Origin: Membranipora membranacea
Lineage: Eukaryota; Bryozoa; Gymnolaemata; Cheilostomatida; Membraniporidae
DNA length: 64,000 bases
Assembly (NCBI GenBank): GCA_914767715.1
Contig: OU612066.1
Location: 39,282,283 to 39,346,282 of the forward strand
Reading direction: 5' to 3'
A program made the translations under genes and the position numbers. Shown one piece after another: positions 35,156-46,999 of this stretch (its first letter is position 1; every line of letters begins with the position of its first letter). The notes under the pieces were generated by a model. The model was not told where the DNA came from. It saw only the letters and a list, made by a program, of their open reading frames with translations, and ran no database searches.

Positions 35156-38100
35156 TCTCGGTGTCTTTGTGTGTGATCTCAGTGTGCTATGTATATGTCT
35201 ATGTGTGACAGTATTATGATCAGTTTGTGATCTCAGTGTGTGTGTTAGGTGAGGTGAAGAGAATTACTGTGCTCAGCTCAATATAAGAAGCCATATAATC
35301 CACTAATCAGAGCTAAATTACACATATCCAGGATACAGGAGTGAATACTCAGATGATCTCTGATTGGTATAATTATACTATATTTGAGTGTTTACCATGA
35401 GAGATGATAAGGTACACTAAAACTTCAACACTTGTTACCCTGTCATTTATAAATAAAATTAATCACTGCCTCACAAGCTCTCAAAAGTCACCAATTAGGT
35501 GTTAGATTGAGTTGCAGCCAGATGCTGTACCTTCTGAATAACTTGTTGAGCGAATTGAATCATTGATACATGTTATACCATTATTGACATTTCTGAAACT
35601 TTTTGATTAAATCTGTTAATTTATGTATTTTTCATCCATTTGCTTCATTTATAACAAAAATAGTGACATGTTGGAGGAATTACTAAATTATAAGTAGAGT
35701 AGGATACAGGACTATAAGTAGAGTAGGATACATGACTATAAGTAGAGTAGGATACAGGATCGGACTGGGGTTACAAATAAGCACTTAGAATAATGTTCAA
35801 GTCCCCTGTTTCTGTCTTTATCTGTTTTCTTGCATGTTGTTATATTAATATATTAAGTGAATGACAAGCCCTGACGACTATAGATAATCTAACTAAACCT
35901 GTTATGATTACTCTAGTAGAAGATATAAATAAGCAGTATGTACAAGTCTTCGTCTGTCTAAGTAGCCTAGTAATACTTGTGGTTGATCTTGTTTGTATCA
36001 ATCTTTGTCCTCCCCACACAAAGGTAATTAATTAGACTCGCCATTATACATTTCACTGCTCCGTGTGTGACTTCCAGTAGAGTGATATAATCTAACTGTC
36101 ACTTTTCTGTCATAATCTCAGCTTTACAATCCTCCTTATAATACACATTTATAGCCCCCCCCCCTTCACCATTGCCAACTCGCTTTTCCCAACATTTGTC
36201 CTAATTTCTCTGTTATGTTATTCTGAACATGCTACCATTATGATATTTTATGGCAATAAATAAAATATATAATGAAAAGGCATGTATAAGGTAATAATAA
36301 TAATAATAATAATAATAAATACCCGTACCGGATTAGAACGGCGGAGATAGGCGAGTTATAATAATACACAGAGATGGGTGAGTTATAATAATACACAGAG
36401 TATTACCTGTAGTGAGAGTTCATCAGGAGCCTGACTAGTGTAAGCTTTAATAGTCTGAGCGGCTGCTATAGCAGGTATATTTATAGCTGCAGATTCATCT
36501 GTACCCACTAATCTGTTACCTTTATTATCTACCTGCAATCATCGAGTACAGAACTAAAAGTTAAACTTGGAACGTCTTAATATTTGTGATGTTAATACAA
36601 AGGGGATATTTGTGTTTGGGTTTCTAACAAAGAATATAAATTTAGGTGTCAACCTTTAAAAGCACAAAGTTATGAAAATGCTGGCGGATCAAGTTTGATA
36701 CAATGCGTGCATTTCAGGCCGCTCCTAATCTATTGGTCAGCGACCTCATGTTTGTGGGGGAGTAACTCCAAATGACAAATAAAATTATACTGGTTCTGGT
36801 ATCATCAGGGATTCATCAGGGAGCCCCAAACTCCCTGGAGTCATCTTATCTCTAATCATTGACGACTCTGTACATTGTTAGATTGGAGAGTCACTTGGTT
36901 ACATTGTTACATTGAGCACTAAGTTACATCAATATTAGATAGCAGTAGGCCTTGTGACAACCCATCAGTTATAACTATATAATGTGGTGCGAAACAACCT
37001 CACAATATCTAATATACATAACCCAAAAACATAGAAGACAAAATAAATAATTTTAATTAAACTTGGTGGGCACACAAAACTGCAGGCTATATATAACTGC
37101 AGACTATATATAACTGCAGACTATATATAACTGCAGGCTATATATAACTGCAGACTATATATAACTGCAGACTATATATAACTGCAGACTATATATAACT
37201 GCAGACTATATATAACTGCAGACTATACATAACTGCAGACTATACATAACTGCAGACTATATATAACTGCAGGCTATATATAACTGCAGGCTATATATAA
37301 CTGCAGGCTATATATAACTGCAGGCTATATATAACTGCAGACTATATATAACTGCAGGCTATATATAACTGCAGACTATATATAACTGCAGACTATATAT
37401 AACTGCAGACTATATATAACTGCAGACTATATATAACTGCAGACTATATATAACTGCAGACTATATATAACTGCAGACTATATATAACTGCAGACTATAT
37501 ATAACTGCAGACTATATATAACTGCAGACTATATATAACTGCAGACAATATATAACTGCAGACTATATATAACTGCAGACTATATATAACTGCAGACTAT
37601 ATATAACTGCAGACTATATATAACTGCAGGCTATATATAACTGCAGGCTATATATAACTGCAGACTATATATAACTGCAGACTATACATAACTGCAGACT
37701 ATACATAACTGCAGACTATATATAACTGCAGACTATATATAACTGCAGACTATATATAACTGCAGACTATATATAACTGCAGACTATACATAACTGCAGA
37801 CTATACATAACTGCAGGCTATATATAACTGCAGGCTATATATAACTGCAGACTATATATAACTGCAGACTATATATAACTGCAGACTATACATAACTGCA
37901 GACTATATATAACTGCAGACTATATATAACTGCAGACTATATATAACTGCAGACTATACATAACTGCAGACTATACATAACTGCAGACTATATATAACTG
38001 CAGACTATATATAACTGCAGACTATACATAACTGCAGACTATACATAACTGCAGGCTATATATAACTGCAGGCTATATATAACTGCAGGCTATATATAAC

Positions 38101-41100
38101 TGCAGACTATATATAACTGCAGGCTATATATAACTGCAGACTATACATAACTGCAGACTATATATAACTGCAGACTATACATAACTGCAGACTATACATA
38201 ACTGCAGGCTATATATAACTGCAGGCTATATATAACTGCAGACTATATATAACTGCAGACTATACATAACTGCAGACTATACATAACTGCAGGCTATATA
38301 TAACTGCAGGCTATATATAACTGCAGACTATATATAACTGCAGGCTATATATAACTGCAGGCTATATATAACTGCAGGCTATATATAACTGCAGACTATA
38401 TATAACTGCAGACTATATATAACTGCAGACTATATATAACTGCAGGCTATATATAACTGCAGACTATATATAACTGCAGACTTTACATAACTGCAGACTA
38501 TATATAACTGCAGACTATATATAACTGCAGACTATATATAACTGCAGACTATACATAACTGCAGACTATACATAACTGCAGACTATACATAACTGCAGGC
38601 TATATATAACTGCAGGCTATATATAACTGCAGACTATATATAACTGCAGGCTATATATAACTGCAGACTATATATAACTGCAGGCTATATATAACTGCAG
38701 ACTATATATAACTGCAGACTATATATAACTGCAGGCTATATATAACTGCAGACTATATATAACTGCAGGCTATATATAACTGCAGGCTATATATAACTGC
38801 AGACTATATATAACTGCAGACTATATATAACTGCAGGCTATATATAACTGCAGGCTATATATAACTGCAGACTATATATAACTGCAGGCTATATATAACT
38901 GCAGACTATATATAACTGCAGACTATATATAACTGCAGGCTATATATAACTGCAGACTATATATAACTGCAGACTATATATAACTGCAGACTATATATAA
39001 CTGCAGACTATATATAACTGCAGGCTATATATAACTGCAGGCTATATATAACTGCAGACTATATATAACTGCAGACTATATATAACTGCAGGCTATATAT
39101 AACTGCAGGCTATATATAACTGCAGACTATATATAACTGCAGACTTTACATAACTGCAGACTATATATAACTGCAGACTATATATAACTGCAGACTATAT
39201 ATAACTGCAGACTTTACATAACTGCAGACTATATATAACTGCAGACTATACATAACTGCAGACTTTACATAACTGCAGACTTTACATAACTGCAGACTAT
39301 ATATAACTGCAGACTATATATAACTGCAGACTATATATAACTGCAGACTATATATAACTGCAGACTATATATAACTGCAGACTATATATAACTGCAGACT
39401 ATATATAACTGCAGACTATACATAACTGCAGACTATACATAACTGCAGACTATACATAACTGCAGGCTATATATAACTGCAGGCTATATATAACTGCAGA
39501 CTATATATAACTGCAGGCTATATATAACTGCAGGCTATATATAACTGCAGGCTATATATAACTGCAGACTATATATAACTGCAGACTATATATAACTGCA
39601 GACTATATATAACTGCAGGCTATATATAACTGCAGGCTATATATAACTGCAGACTATATATAACTGCAGACTTTACATAACTGCAGACTATATATAACTG
39701 CAGACTATATATAACTGCAGACTATATATAACTGCAGACTTTACATAACTGCAGACTATATATAACTGCAGACTATATATAACTGCAGACTATATATAAC
39801 TGCAGACTATACATAACTGCAGACTATACATAACTGCAGACTATACATAACTGCAGGCTATATATAACTGCAGGCTATATATAACTGCAGACTATATATA
39901 ACTGCAGGCTATATATAACTGCAGGCTATATATAACTGCAGGCTATATATAACTGCAGACTATATATAACTGCAGACTATATATAACTGCAGACTATATA
40001 TAACTGCAGACTATATATAACTGCACATTATATAAATCTTTTATAGAGGATATATGTCTATAATAAGTATTATCTTCATCATTCATACCTCAAAAAAGTT
40101 GAGAACAGTTCCGCAGTTCAGAGGGTGACCAGCTGATAAATCTGTGAATCGTACCAAATAATCTCCAACTATTTTGCTCATATGCTACAAATATAAATAC
40201 AAGTATACATATGAAGTCAATGAGAGAACATACAGGGATATATAACTCATAGTGATATCACAGTCAGAGAACATACAGGGATATATAACTCATAGTGATA
40301 TCACAGTCAGAGAACATACAGGGATATATAACTCATAGTGATATCACAGTCAGAGAACATACAGGGATATATAACTCATAGTGATATCACAGTCAGAGAA
40401 CATACAGGGATATATAACTCATAGTGATATCACAGTCAGAGAACATACAGGGATATATAACTCATAGTGATATCACAGTCAGAGAACATACAGGGATATA
40501 TAACTCATAGTGATATCACAGTCAGAGAACATACAGGGATATATAACTCATAGTGATATCACAGTCAGAGAACATCAAACTTATATCCTCTCACTATCCT
40601 CTCCTCTCAGGCAAAAGAGAAAAGTAGATACGGTTTATCCTGAATCTGATTGGTTGATTTAACTCTGGATTAATTTTTAATGACCCAATATGTTTCAGTT
40701 CACATTGTGATGATCTGGACACTCGGTCAGCTCACAGAGTGATCCAGATATTCTATCATAGTCTGTAAGACACATACAAGTTAGTATATAAAATCTGACC
40801 AGAACTCACTGATATGATCACACTGACCAGATTTACAGAGGTTGCAGCTCCGGTCGGGATCACAATTAGACGATAACCTTTCTATTCAGGAACAAAGCCA
40901 CAATCATTCCGTGTGGGGGTAATTAGAATCTGGTGTACATACCTCGATACTATCAGGTATAAGCTGATTAAGATCAGGTAGTTGACTGAACTTTCTATCG
41001 TAGACACAGGAGTGAAGCTGTTTATCGAGTACCTTGATGTGTTCATAACCTCGATGTACCATCCACATCTTCTTATTAACACAGACACTGATAGCGTATA

Positions 41101-41185
41101 AATCATCATCATCATTATCTGGATCTATAGCCGACTGTAGAATATAATTAATATGTCTATGAACGTCATTTGTTTCTCAGAGCAT

Positions 41186-41238
<53 letters not shown>

Positions 41239-41290
41239 GTATATAGATATATATATATGTATATAGATATAGATATATATATGTATATAG

Positions 41291-41321
<31 letters not shown>

Positions 41322-44300
41322 GATATATATATATATATATATTCAAAGACTAAAAAGACAGTAATACCTTATCAGACTGCAGCAGTAAATACAGTGAGGA
41401 AAATTGAGGTGTTGTGCCCTTTACATCATTGAGTGGATAACTATCTATGGGTATATTGATTACTGGCTCTACTATATGGACATAAGCTCCGCCATGTGCA
41501 CTCTCCTCCACTGCCAACTCCAAACACAACTAATTCAGTGCTTCAGGTTATGAGCAATTAAGATAATGTATGTGTGCAGCGTGAGGAGAGAGTAAGGCTG
41601 TAAGGGCAGAGTTAGGAGTATGATATATTAAGTTATCAGTTAGTCAGTGAAAATATGAGATAAACACAACATGCCACTTTGGTGACAGATAGTGAGATAT
41701 AATAGTGAGATATAATAGTGAGATATAATAGTGAGATATAATAGTGAGATATAATAGTGAGATATATTAGTGAGATATAATAGTGAGATATAATAGTGAG
41801 ATATATTAGTGAGATATAATAGACATATGTAATAACTGGGCCATTGTCACAATGAAGGTTGGAGATAAGAGCTAGCCAGGTCAGCTAAACTTGGCATCTC
41901 TGCATAAACAAATATCTGCAGGGAACCAAGCAAAGAAAGACAACGGCGTAATACAGGCACTTCCTACTTTGAGCTCACACACTACAATTATTCTCTAACC
42001 TTACTCAGTCCTTATCGTAAGCATTTCTCGGAAACCCGCCCGACCTTTCCCCTTACAGTATACAGGCATTCTCTATAAGTGGTGTGCCTGCCCTGTAGAG
42101 GCACAGGCATTCTCTATAAGTGGTGTGCCTGCCCTGTAGAGGCACAGGCATTCTCTATAAGTGGTGTGCCTGCCCTGTAGAGGCACAGGCATTCTCTATA
42201 AGTGGTGTGCCTGCCCTGTAGAGGCACAGGCATTCTCTATAAGTGGTGTGCCTGCCCTGTAGAGGCACAGGCATTCTCTATAAGTGGTGTGCCTCCCCTG
42301 TAGAGGCACAGGCATTCTCTATAAGTGGTGTGCCTGCCCTGTAGAGGCACAGGCATTCTCTATAAGTGGTGTGCCTGCCCTGTAGAGGCACAGGCATTCT
42401 CTATAAGTGGTGTGCCTGCCCTGTAGAGGCACAGGCATTCTCTATAAGTGGTGTGCCTGCCCTGTAGAGGCACAGGCATTCTCTATAAGTGGTGTGCCTG
42501 CCCTGTAGAGGCACAGGCATTCTCTATAAGTGGTGTGCCTGCCCTGTAGAGACACAGGCATTCTCTATAAGTGGTGTGCCTGCCCTGTAGAGGCACAGGC
42601 ATTCTCTATAAGTGGTGTGCCTGCCCTGTAGAGGCACAGGCATTCTCTATAAGTGGTGTGCCTCCCCTGTAGAGGCACAGGCATTCTCTATAAGTGGTGT
42701 GCCTGCCCTGTAGAGGCACAGGCATTCTCTATAAGTGGTGTGCCTGCCCTGTAGAGGCACAGGCATTCTCTATAAGTGGTGTGCCTGCCCTGTAGAGGCA
42801 CAGACATTCTCTATAAGTGGTGTGCCTGCCCTGTAGAGGCACAGGCATTCTCTATAAGTGGTGTGCCTCCCCTGTAGAGACACAGGCATTCTCTATAAGT
42901 GGTGTGCCTGCCCTGTAGAGGCACAGGCATTTTCAGTGGTGTGCCCTGTAGAAGCACAGGGAGCAGGGGAAGAGACTAATTAAAATTTTAATCCTTTTAG
43001 ACAAGGTGTACTTTTAATACCACGGTTGTGGTGGATTAACTGGAGTAACAACCACAAGAATTACAGATATATAATAAGATTACTGATCTATCACTGCGAC
43101 GGCGGTTATTATAATCCTGTCTGTCTGTGTGGAGGTGTTGGCTGTGCAGCTGAACTGAGCTATTTATAGATACATGATGGAGATGAGCGGCTGAGTGAGA
43201 GCCGATCCGCTCAGTGAGTGAGTGAGAGCCGATCCGCTCAGTGAGTGAGTGAGAGCCGATCCGCTCAGTGAGTGAGTGAGAGCCGATCCGCTCAGTGAGT
43301 GAGTGAGAGCCGATCCGCTCAGTGAGTGAGTGAGAGCCGATCCGCTCAGTGAGTGAGTGAGAGCCGATCCTGGTATACACAGTACAGTGATGATACACAG
43401 TATAGCATATGGAGAGCTTATATATCAGTTATACAAGAGAAACTCATACCTGTATGGTGTCAAACTCCACATGATCATAATGGAAATGTGCAAACTGCTT
43501 CACTCTTGGGTATCTAATTGTCTCCCCTTTATTACTGTAAATATAAATCAATGTTAGGTTTGTTATGTTCACCTGTGTGGATTAAATGAGCTACGTGAAG
43601 GTATGGGTCTGCACCCCATGTGTGTACATATACCTCGTCCAGATTCTAGTACAACAATGTATATGAGATATTTATATATGACCTCGTTCATATTATATTT
43701 ATAAGTCAGTGACAGGACTGTACATTATTAGATATATATATATGTCCGTGTACATACTGTATATATGGTACATACTTGATAAGCATCTCAGTATTTTTGA
43801 TAATATCGACACCGGGAGTTATCTTCTCAATAGTCGGTCTTCTCTTCATATTCGGCTGCTACAAACAGACAGACAATAGCTAGCTATACCAGACTATATA
43901 TATAAAGGATGTCTCTGATATATTAGCTGCAGCGAAGGGCAGAATCAGAGTTAGATAGTCATGGTAGTATACAGGGTGACCTAAGGTGGACATAGCAAAT
44001 CTTAATGATAATATTTTTGTAACCGAGGATGCTGCTAGACTGGGCTGGCTGTCTGACTACCAGTAATACTTCTATGTCTGAACTCCGAACTCAACATCAA
44101 AGTGCATATATATATATATAGGTGAGAGTGTGAGATGACGGAAGTCATACAGTGTAATACTGGCACCTCTTACTGACCTCTGACGCTCTCACTCACTAGT
44201 TAAACATTATTATTAACAGCTTGTGATGATATGATACAAAAACAAGGACAATACCCTCCAGTGAATATTATATAATACCTTACCACCATAATCATTATCA

Positions 44301-45552
44301 ACCACATAGCGGGACTGCCGGACACTGTGTGATTATAAGACGAGCTCCGATATAAGCAGCACTGCAGGCATTGTTTTTTTTATATTTGTATATTTTGTTT
44401 CACGTCTCAAATGATGGAACACTCTTACAAATTTGGTTGCATTTCCTCTCCCCTTCCGACAACATAACACAATCAGCAAAGACCATTTAGACTACTTAAA
44501 TCTGCTCTTGAACAGGAAAGATGAGTAAAATCAAAAGACCTGAGAAGATACTAGCCATGCATACTGTGAGGAATCATGTTTAATGATTTTGACTGCAGCT
44601 TTCACTAAGATTTCACTCAATAAGACCAGTCAGTGATAATAGAATAGCCCAGTTACTATGTATGTATGTTGAGGCTGCCTCTGCTGCAGCAGTAAGAGAG
44701 ATTATCATTTAGCCACATGCAGAGCAGACAATAATTATCATCTCCTGATTAACTCATAAGTAATTATAATATTAACACATCGCTGGCTCATAAACAGTGC
44801 AGTACTGCTGCAGGACTAGTCTATACTCGTTATATACCCGATACTTCACATGATACACTCTGATACACCTGATATATATGCCCTTTTCTCTTATACACGA
44901 TACTACACTCCGATATACACATGTTATATACCCCAATATACACTCATATCACCTGTATACTAAGTCAGTACAAGGATAACATAGTCTTAGATCCTAATAG
45001 CTAGTCATCCCCTCCCAAGCTAATCTTAGCCTTATCCAATCCACAGCTAAAGTTTTACCTTAGTCGTACTAGTGATGAACATAAATAAAACCTGCATGGG
45101 AACACTGAGACTTTTAACCTCATACTATGACCAGCACAGCAGGCTGGTTATCACAATACCTAATAATCTTATTCTCAAAGATCACATGTTAGGTCTACTT
45201 ATATAGGGCCTACACTGCTCTGTACTACCTCGTCTGAACTACCGGGTCCTGGTCGGCCTTACAAGGAAGCTAATCTGCAACCTCTTTCTCTGGTAATACA
45301 TGATAAATAGGTAGGCATGATTGTCTCAGTCGGTACTGGGCTCTTATATTATATAAGGTGAGGGTCTCAGGCTGGGATTCCTCTCAAGCAGGGATTCCTC
45401 TCAGACTGGGAGTCCTCTCAGGCCGCAGGGTTTAGCTGTGAGGGTCTCAGGGTAAGCCTAACAGGCCGCATGGTTTAGATATCTATATTCACCTTATTAT
45501 AGAAATGTCCATTAGGAGGAGCTGGTATTATATATCCTGATGGTGACGACAT
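20181..45552 (-). CDS. ARHGAP32/33-like: PX-SH3-RhoGAP protein, ARHGAP32/33 (CdGAPr) family
   Basis: A Rho-family GTPase-activating protein. I assign 22 coding exons: 45552-45493, 43858-43776, 43534-43450, 41517-41368, 41134-40943, 40184-40089, 36532-36407, 34647-34570, 33977-33890, 30776-30627, 30337-30235, 29424-29280, 28030-27843, 27469-27330, 27066-26869, 26035-25846, 25271-25105, 24904-24776, 23835-23638, 23278-23099, 22638-22391, 21812-20181. They total 4626 bp (1541 residues) with all phases compatible. PX domain about 127-228 ([20 protein letters not shown]); SH3 about 252-305 ([12 protein letters not shown], then [11 protein letters not shown]); RhoGAP about 345-560 (GCDLGEHL; arginine finger in GIYRLTG, about R392; [19 protein letters not shown]-like [18 protein letters not shown]). 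PX domains bind phosphoinositides; the GAP domain speeds GTP hydrolysis on Cdc42/Rac/Rho. A conserved post-GAP segment ([23 protein letters not shown]) matches ARHGAP32/33. Translation start is the first ATG I find in frame; the upstream exon is untranslated or unseen. Whether the single gene predates the 32/33 split is inferred. Confidence 0.92.
21970..22292 (-). mobile_element. tRNA-headed SINE, copy C
   Basis: Lies in the last intron of ARHGAP, reverse orientation. It is nearly identical to copy B over the body (GTGGCTTGTGTGGGGTAGTA to CGAACCTGGATCATAAGATC). The plus-strand T-run at about 21977-21989 is the 3' tail. Compared with copy B it has an extra CCTTAAGCTCGGG segment, which copy A also keeps (CCTATGCTTAAGG). 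Confidence 0.85.
26869..27066 (-). CDS. ARHGAP32/33-like: ARHGAP acidic linker exon after GAP domain
   Basis: A 198-bp exon (66 residues) between the end of the GAP domain and the conserved [13 protein letters not shown] segment. It is strongly acidic ([10 protein letters not shown] at its end). The acceptor is TGTGGTCAG; the donor is the weak GTTAGA. Both flanking phases are 1 and the exon length is a multiple of three, so it could be skipped without a frame change. Confidence 0.75.
27190..27328. repeat. TATATG/TATGTG hexanucleotide microsatellite abutting a 5' splice site
   Basis: An array of TATGTA-type hexamers. On the minus strand it begins directly at the GTATGT donor of the GAP exon ending at 27330, so the splice site looks like the first unit. 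Confidence 0.85.
27542..27609. repeat. 25-bp repeat, about 3 copies
   Basis: CTACAATCATCCAGTAAACT recurs three times at about 25-bp spacing next to the hairpin at 27628-27772. Confidence 0.85.
27628..27772. mobile_element. Hairpin element with long arms
   Basis: The left arm (about 27630-27697: CTATGACAATTTTTCAAATA ... CACTCTCTGAAC) and right arm (about 27703-27772) are imperfect inverted copies around the 4-base centre ACTA. It lies in the intron between two GAP exons. No clear target duplication was found; it is probably a MITE or snapback remnant. Confidence 0.75.
28033..28715. repeat. 33/39-bp minisatellite adjoining a RhoGAP exon acceptor
   Basis: Nineteen units of 33 or 39 bp, differing by presence of an extra GTCAGC. 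Core on the plus strand: GGCCATCTTAGTATACACAA then CAGCAG(C/T)GTCAGC. It starts 2-3 bases from the acceptor AG of the exon 28030-27843. On the minus strand each unit reads GCTGTTGTGTATACTAAG then ATGGCC, resembling the real acceptor GCTGTTGTATATTTTACAG then GATGCC. Because all units are multiples of three, long open frames appear in several frames on both strands; I do not consider these genes. Confidence 0.9.
29752..30212. repeat. 11-bp minisatellite, about 41 copies
   Basis: Unit GTGATACACCC with variants GTGATACAACT and GTGATACACCT. It lies about 20 bases beyond the donor of the GAP exon ending at 30235. On the minus strand many units contain CAGGTGTAT, which resembles a 5' splice site. 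The 11-codon periodic open frames within it are artefacts. Confidence 0.9.
30360..30392. repeat. (AT)n microsatellite
   Basis: About 14 AT dinucleotides in an ARHGAP intron. Confidence 0.9.
30780..33889. other. Long ARHGAP intron without recognised exons
   Basis: The SH3-end exon (ending 33890) and the exon starting 30776 join in matching phase to give [15 protein letters not shown], as in the family, so no exon is required between them. Contents are AT-rich sequence, a perfect CACAGACTATATA-type palindrome at about 33106-33134, and GTATAGAGTA repeats near 33480-33545. Confidence 0.5.
34866..34903. repeat. GAGTAGT heptamer repeat
   Basis: Tandem GAGTAGT units (about five) within an ARHGAP intron. 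Confidence 0.8.
35070..35160. repeat. (TG)n microsatellite with GATCTCAGTG interruptions
   Basis: TG runs separated by TGATCTC(A/G)GTG segments; the pattern continues loosely to about 35240. Confidence 0.85.
35685..35762. repeat. 30-bp repeat, about 3 copies
   Basis: ATAAGTAGAGTAGGATACA recurs three times in tandem. Confidence 0.8.
36295..36318. repeat. (TAA)n microsatellite
   Basis: About eight TAA triplets immediately left of two copies of a 28-bp GAGTTATAATAATACACAGA unit (36350-36401). Confidence 0.9.
37079..40026. repeat. 3-kb satellite-like array of a 17-bp unit, about 173 copies
   Basis: Unit ACTATATATAACTGCAG. Variants are GGCTATATA, GACTATACATA and the rarer GACTTTACATA; CTGCAG is kept in almost every unit. 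The unit length is nearly constant. Variant order repeats in blocks: three TACATA units followed by GG, GG, GA, GG recur near 38548, 39417 and 39802, showing a higher-order structure. The array fills most of the ARHGAP intron between the PX exon at 40089-40184 and the SH3-start exon at 36407-36532. Confidence 0.95.
40224..40575. repeat. 43-bp minisatellite, 8 copies
   Basis: Unit beginning AGAGAACATACAGGGATATA and ending TGATATCACAGTC. Copies are essentially identical, so expansion is recent. It lies 40 bases upstream of the acceptor of exon 40184-40089. Confidence 0.95.
41188..41341. repeat. (AT)n-rich microsatellite
   Basis: AT runs with GTATATAGATATAG interruptions, between two PX-region exons. 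Confidence 0.9.
41690..41824. repeat. 13-bp repeat, about 10 copies
   Basis: Unit TAGTGAGATATAA; two units have TTAG in place of ATAG. Confidence 0.9.
42063..42930. repeat. 41-bp minisatellite, about 21 copies
   Basis: Unit built from CAGGCATTCTCTATAAGTGG and TGTGCCTGCCCTGTAGAGGCA. Copies differ by single bases only (for example CTCCCC for CTGCCC). GCCTGCCCTGTAGAGGCACAGGC can fold back on itself within each unit. Confidence 0.95.
43192..43372. repeat. 27-bp minisatellite, about 6.5 copies
   Basis: Unit GTGAGTGAGTGAGAGCCGAT plus CCGCTCA. Being nine codons long it gives an IGSHSLTER-repeat open frame on the minus strand, which is not a gene. It lies about 75 bases past the donor of exon 43534-43450. 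Confidence 0.95.
44000..45490. other. First coding intron of ARHGAP, no recognised features
   Basis: Non-coding AT-rich sequence; only short imperfect repeats such as AGGGTCTCAGG near 45360-45450. Confidence 0.4.
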
Positions 45553-46810
45553 TGCGTCGCTGCTGATAGCGATAGTTGTGACAGCGATGTGCTTTCTTGT
45601 TGTGTTCACAGCAGCATGTTCTCCCTACAATCACAAGATTAACACAGAGTTAACTAACAGTATATACTCTGCAGGGCTACATCACTGCAGCAACAGCTGA
45701 GGTGTGAGCAGTGCAGCTGAGAGGCTGGAGGTAGAGGTGCGCTGCAGGGTCTCAGACTTCGGTCGACCAGTGAATAAACTGAGGTGAAAGTTATTTTAAT
45801 TGTGAGCCAAAAGGAGAGTTGAAGCTTTCTCCATAATGTGAATATGAGTCACTCAGGACTCCACAGCTAACTTTGTCGCTTTATGAATAGGAAATAATTA
45901 TCACAATATGACAATAAGTGCTGATTTCAAAGTGGCCCCTGTTATAAGAACAAAAAAGAAGGTAAAACACACAATCTGTCAACACAAAAGAAACTGTACC
46001 CAGTATTTTGTGGTCATTGAATGACCTCAACAAAGCCACCACTGCCACTATACCCACTATATACCCTCAGGTCAGTCCGTCAATGTGAAACAGCAGAGAG
46101 CAAAACAGCAGAGAACAAAACAGCAGAGAGCAAAACAAAATGTAACAGTCTTACGAAACTCCATTCTAATTGATAACACAGAGAGAGCAATTAGCACTCA
46201 GTATTAAAGTTAGAGGACTGTAATCAGTGAGGGTGGTATACCCCTCCCCTCCCCTCCCACCCTCCCTGCTGTAATCACTGCTTGTCAATTACTCAATTTC
46301 AATTATAATTCCAGACAAAACTGAGTCATGACTTGAAATGTATAACAATAAGCAGCAGTAGGCCTTAGGGATTCTCAACCATGCAAGGAACATTTCGACC
46401 CAACAAAAGATGAAACTCCATAGTCTACGGGTTTTTCAGCTATGTTGGAAGACAGAAAGTGTGCACCTAAAATATTTCGATCATCTTCATCCCCGCATAG
46501 AGATTAGGTTTTTAACATGTAACAGATCGATAACACATACTTTGGGCTGTATGTACTCAGCACAAAGTTGTAGCCTACTCAGCACAGCTCCCCATAATAA
46601 CACTGTCACTGCTGTGTCCGTGTTACAAGGTTTGTCAGGTACGGTATATTATACAGATAATATGTAACAGGGTCAGGCAATAGGGTGGGGGTGATACTCC
46701 ACACCTCATAGCCTCAGACATGATCTGATACAGTGCTAATCCAATTCTTATATTATATATAATCCTTATGCTTGTGATAATAAAATGAGCTGGAGAAAAT
46801 ATGAACTAAC

Positions 46811-46941
46811 CGCGTATGATGGATATATATCCGTAGATCTGCAGCAGATTGAGAGGAGTTAGATTATGACTGAGATGACTGATCGATGTTTGGTTAATAT
46901 CGGAAGTGAGAGCTCAGTTATAGAAATGCCAAACTCTTATC
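46811..46941 (-). other. Possible 5' UTR exon of ARHGAP
   Basis: Bounded by an acceptor-like CTGTTTTCAG and a donor-like GTTAGT on the minus strand. All three frames contain stops, which fits a non-coding leader exon placed upstream of the exon 45624-45493. No transcript evidence is available. Confidence 0.25.
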
Positions 46942-46999
46942 CTGAAAACAGATAACACAGAGCAATTAGATAACTCAACACTAAACAATAAAGTATGAG

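Noticed and set aside
37079-43372. CRISPR-like repeat arrays
   Set aside because: No unique spacers between repeats; the units are contiguous, and the context is an animal gene intron.
43036-43398. 120-codon frame with repeated IGSHSLTER
   Set aside because: Translation of the 27-bp intronic minisatellite.
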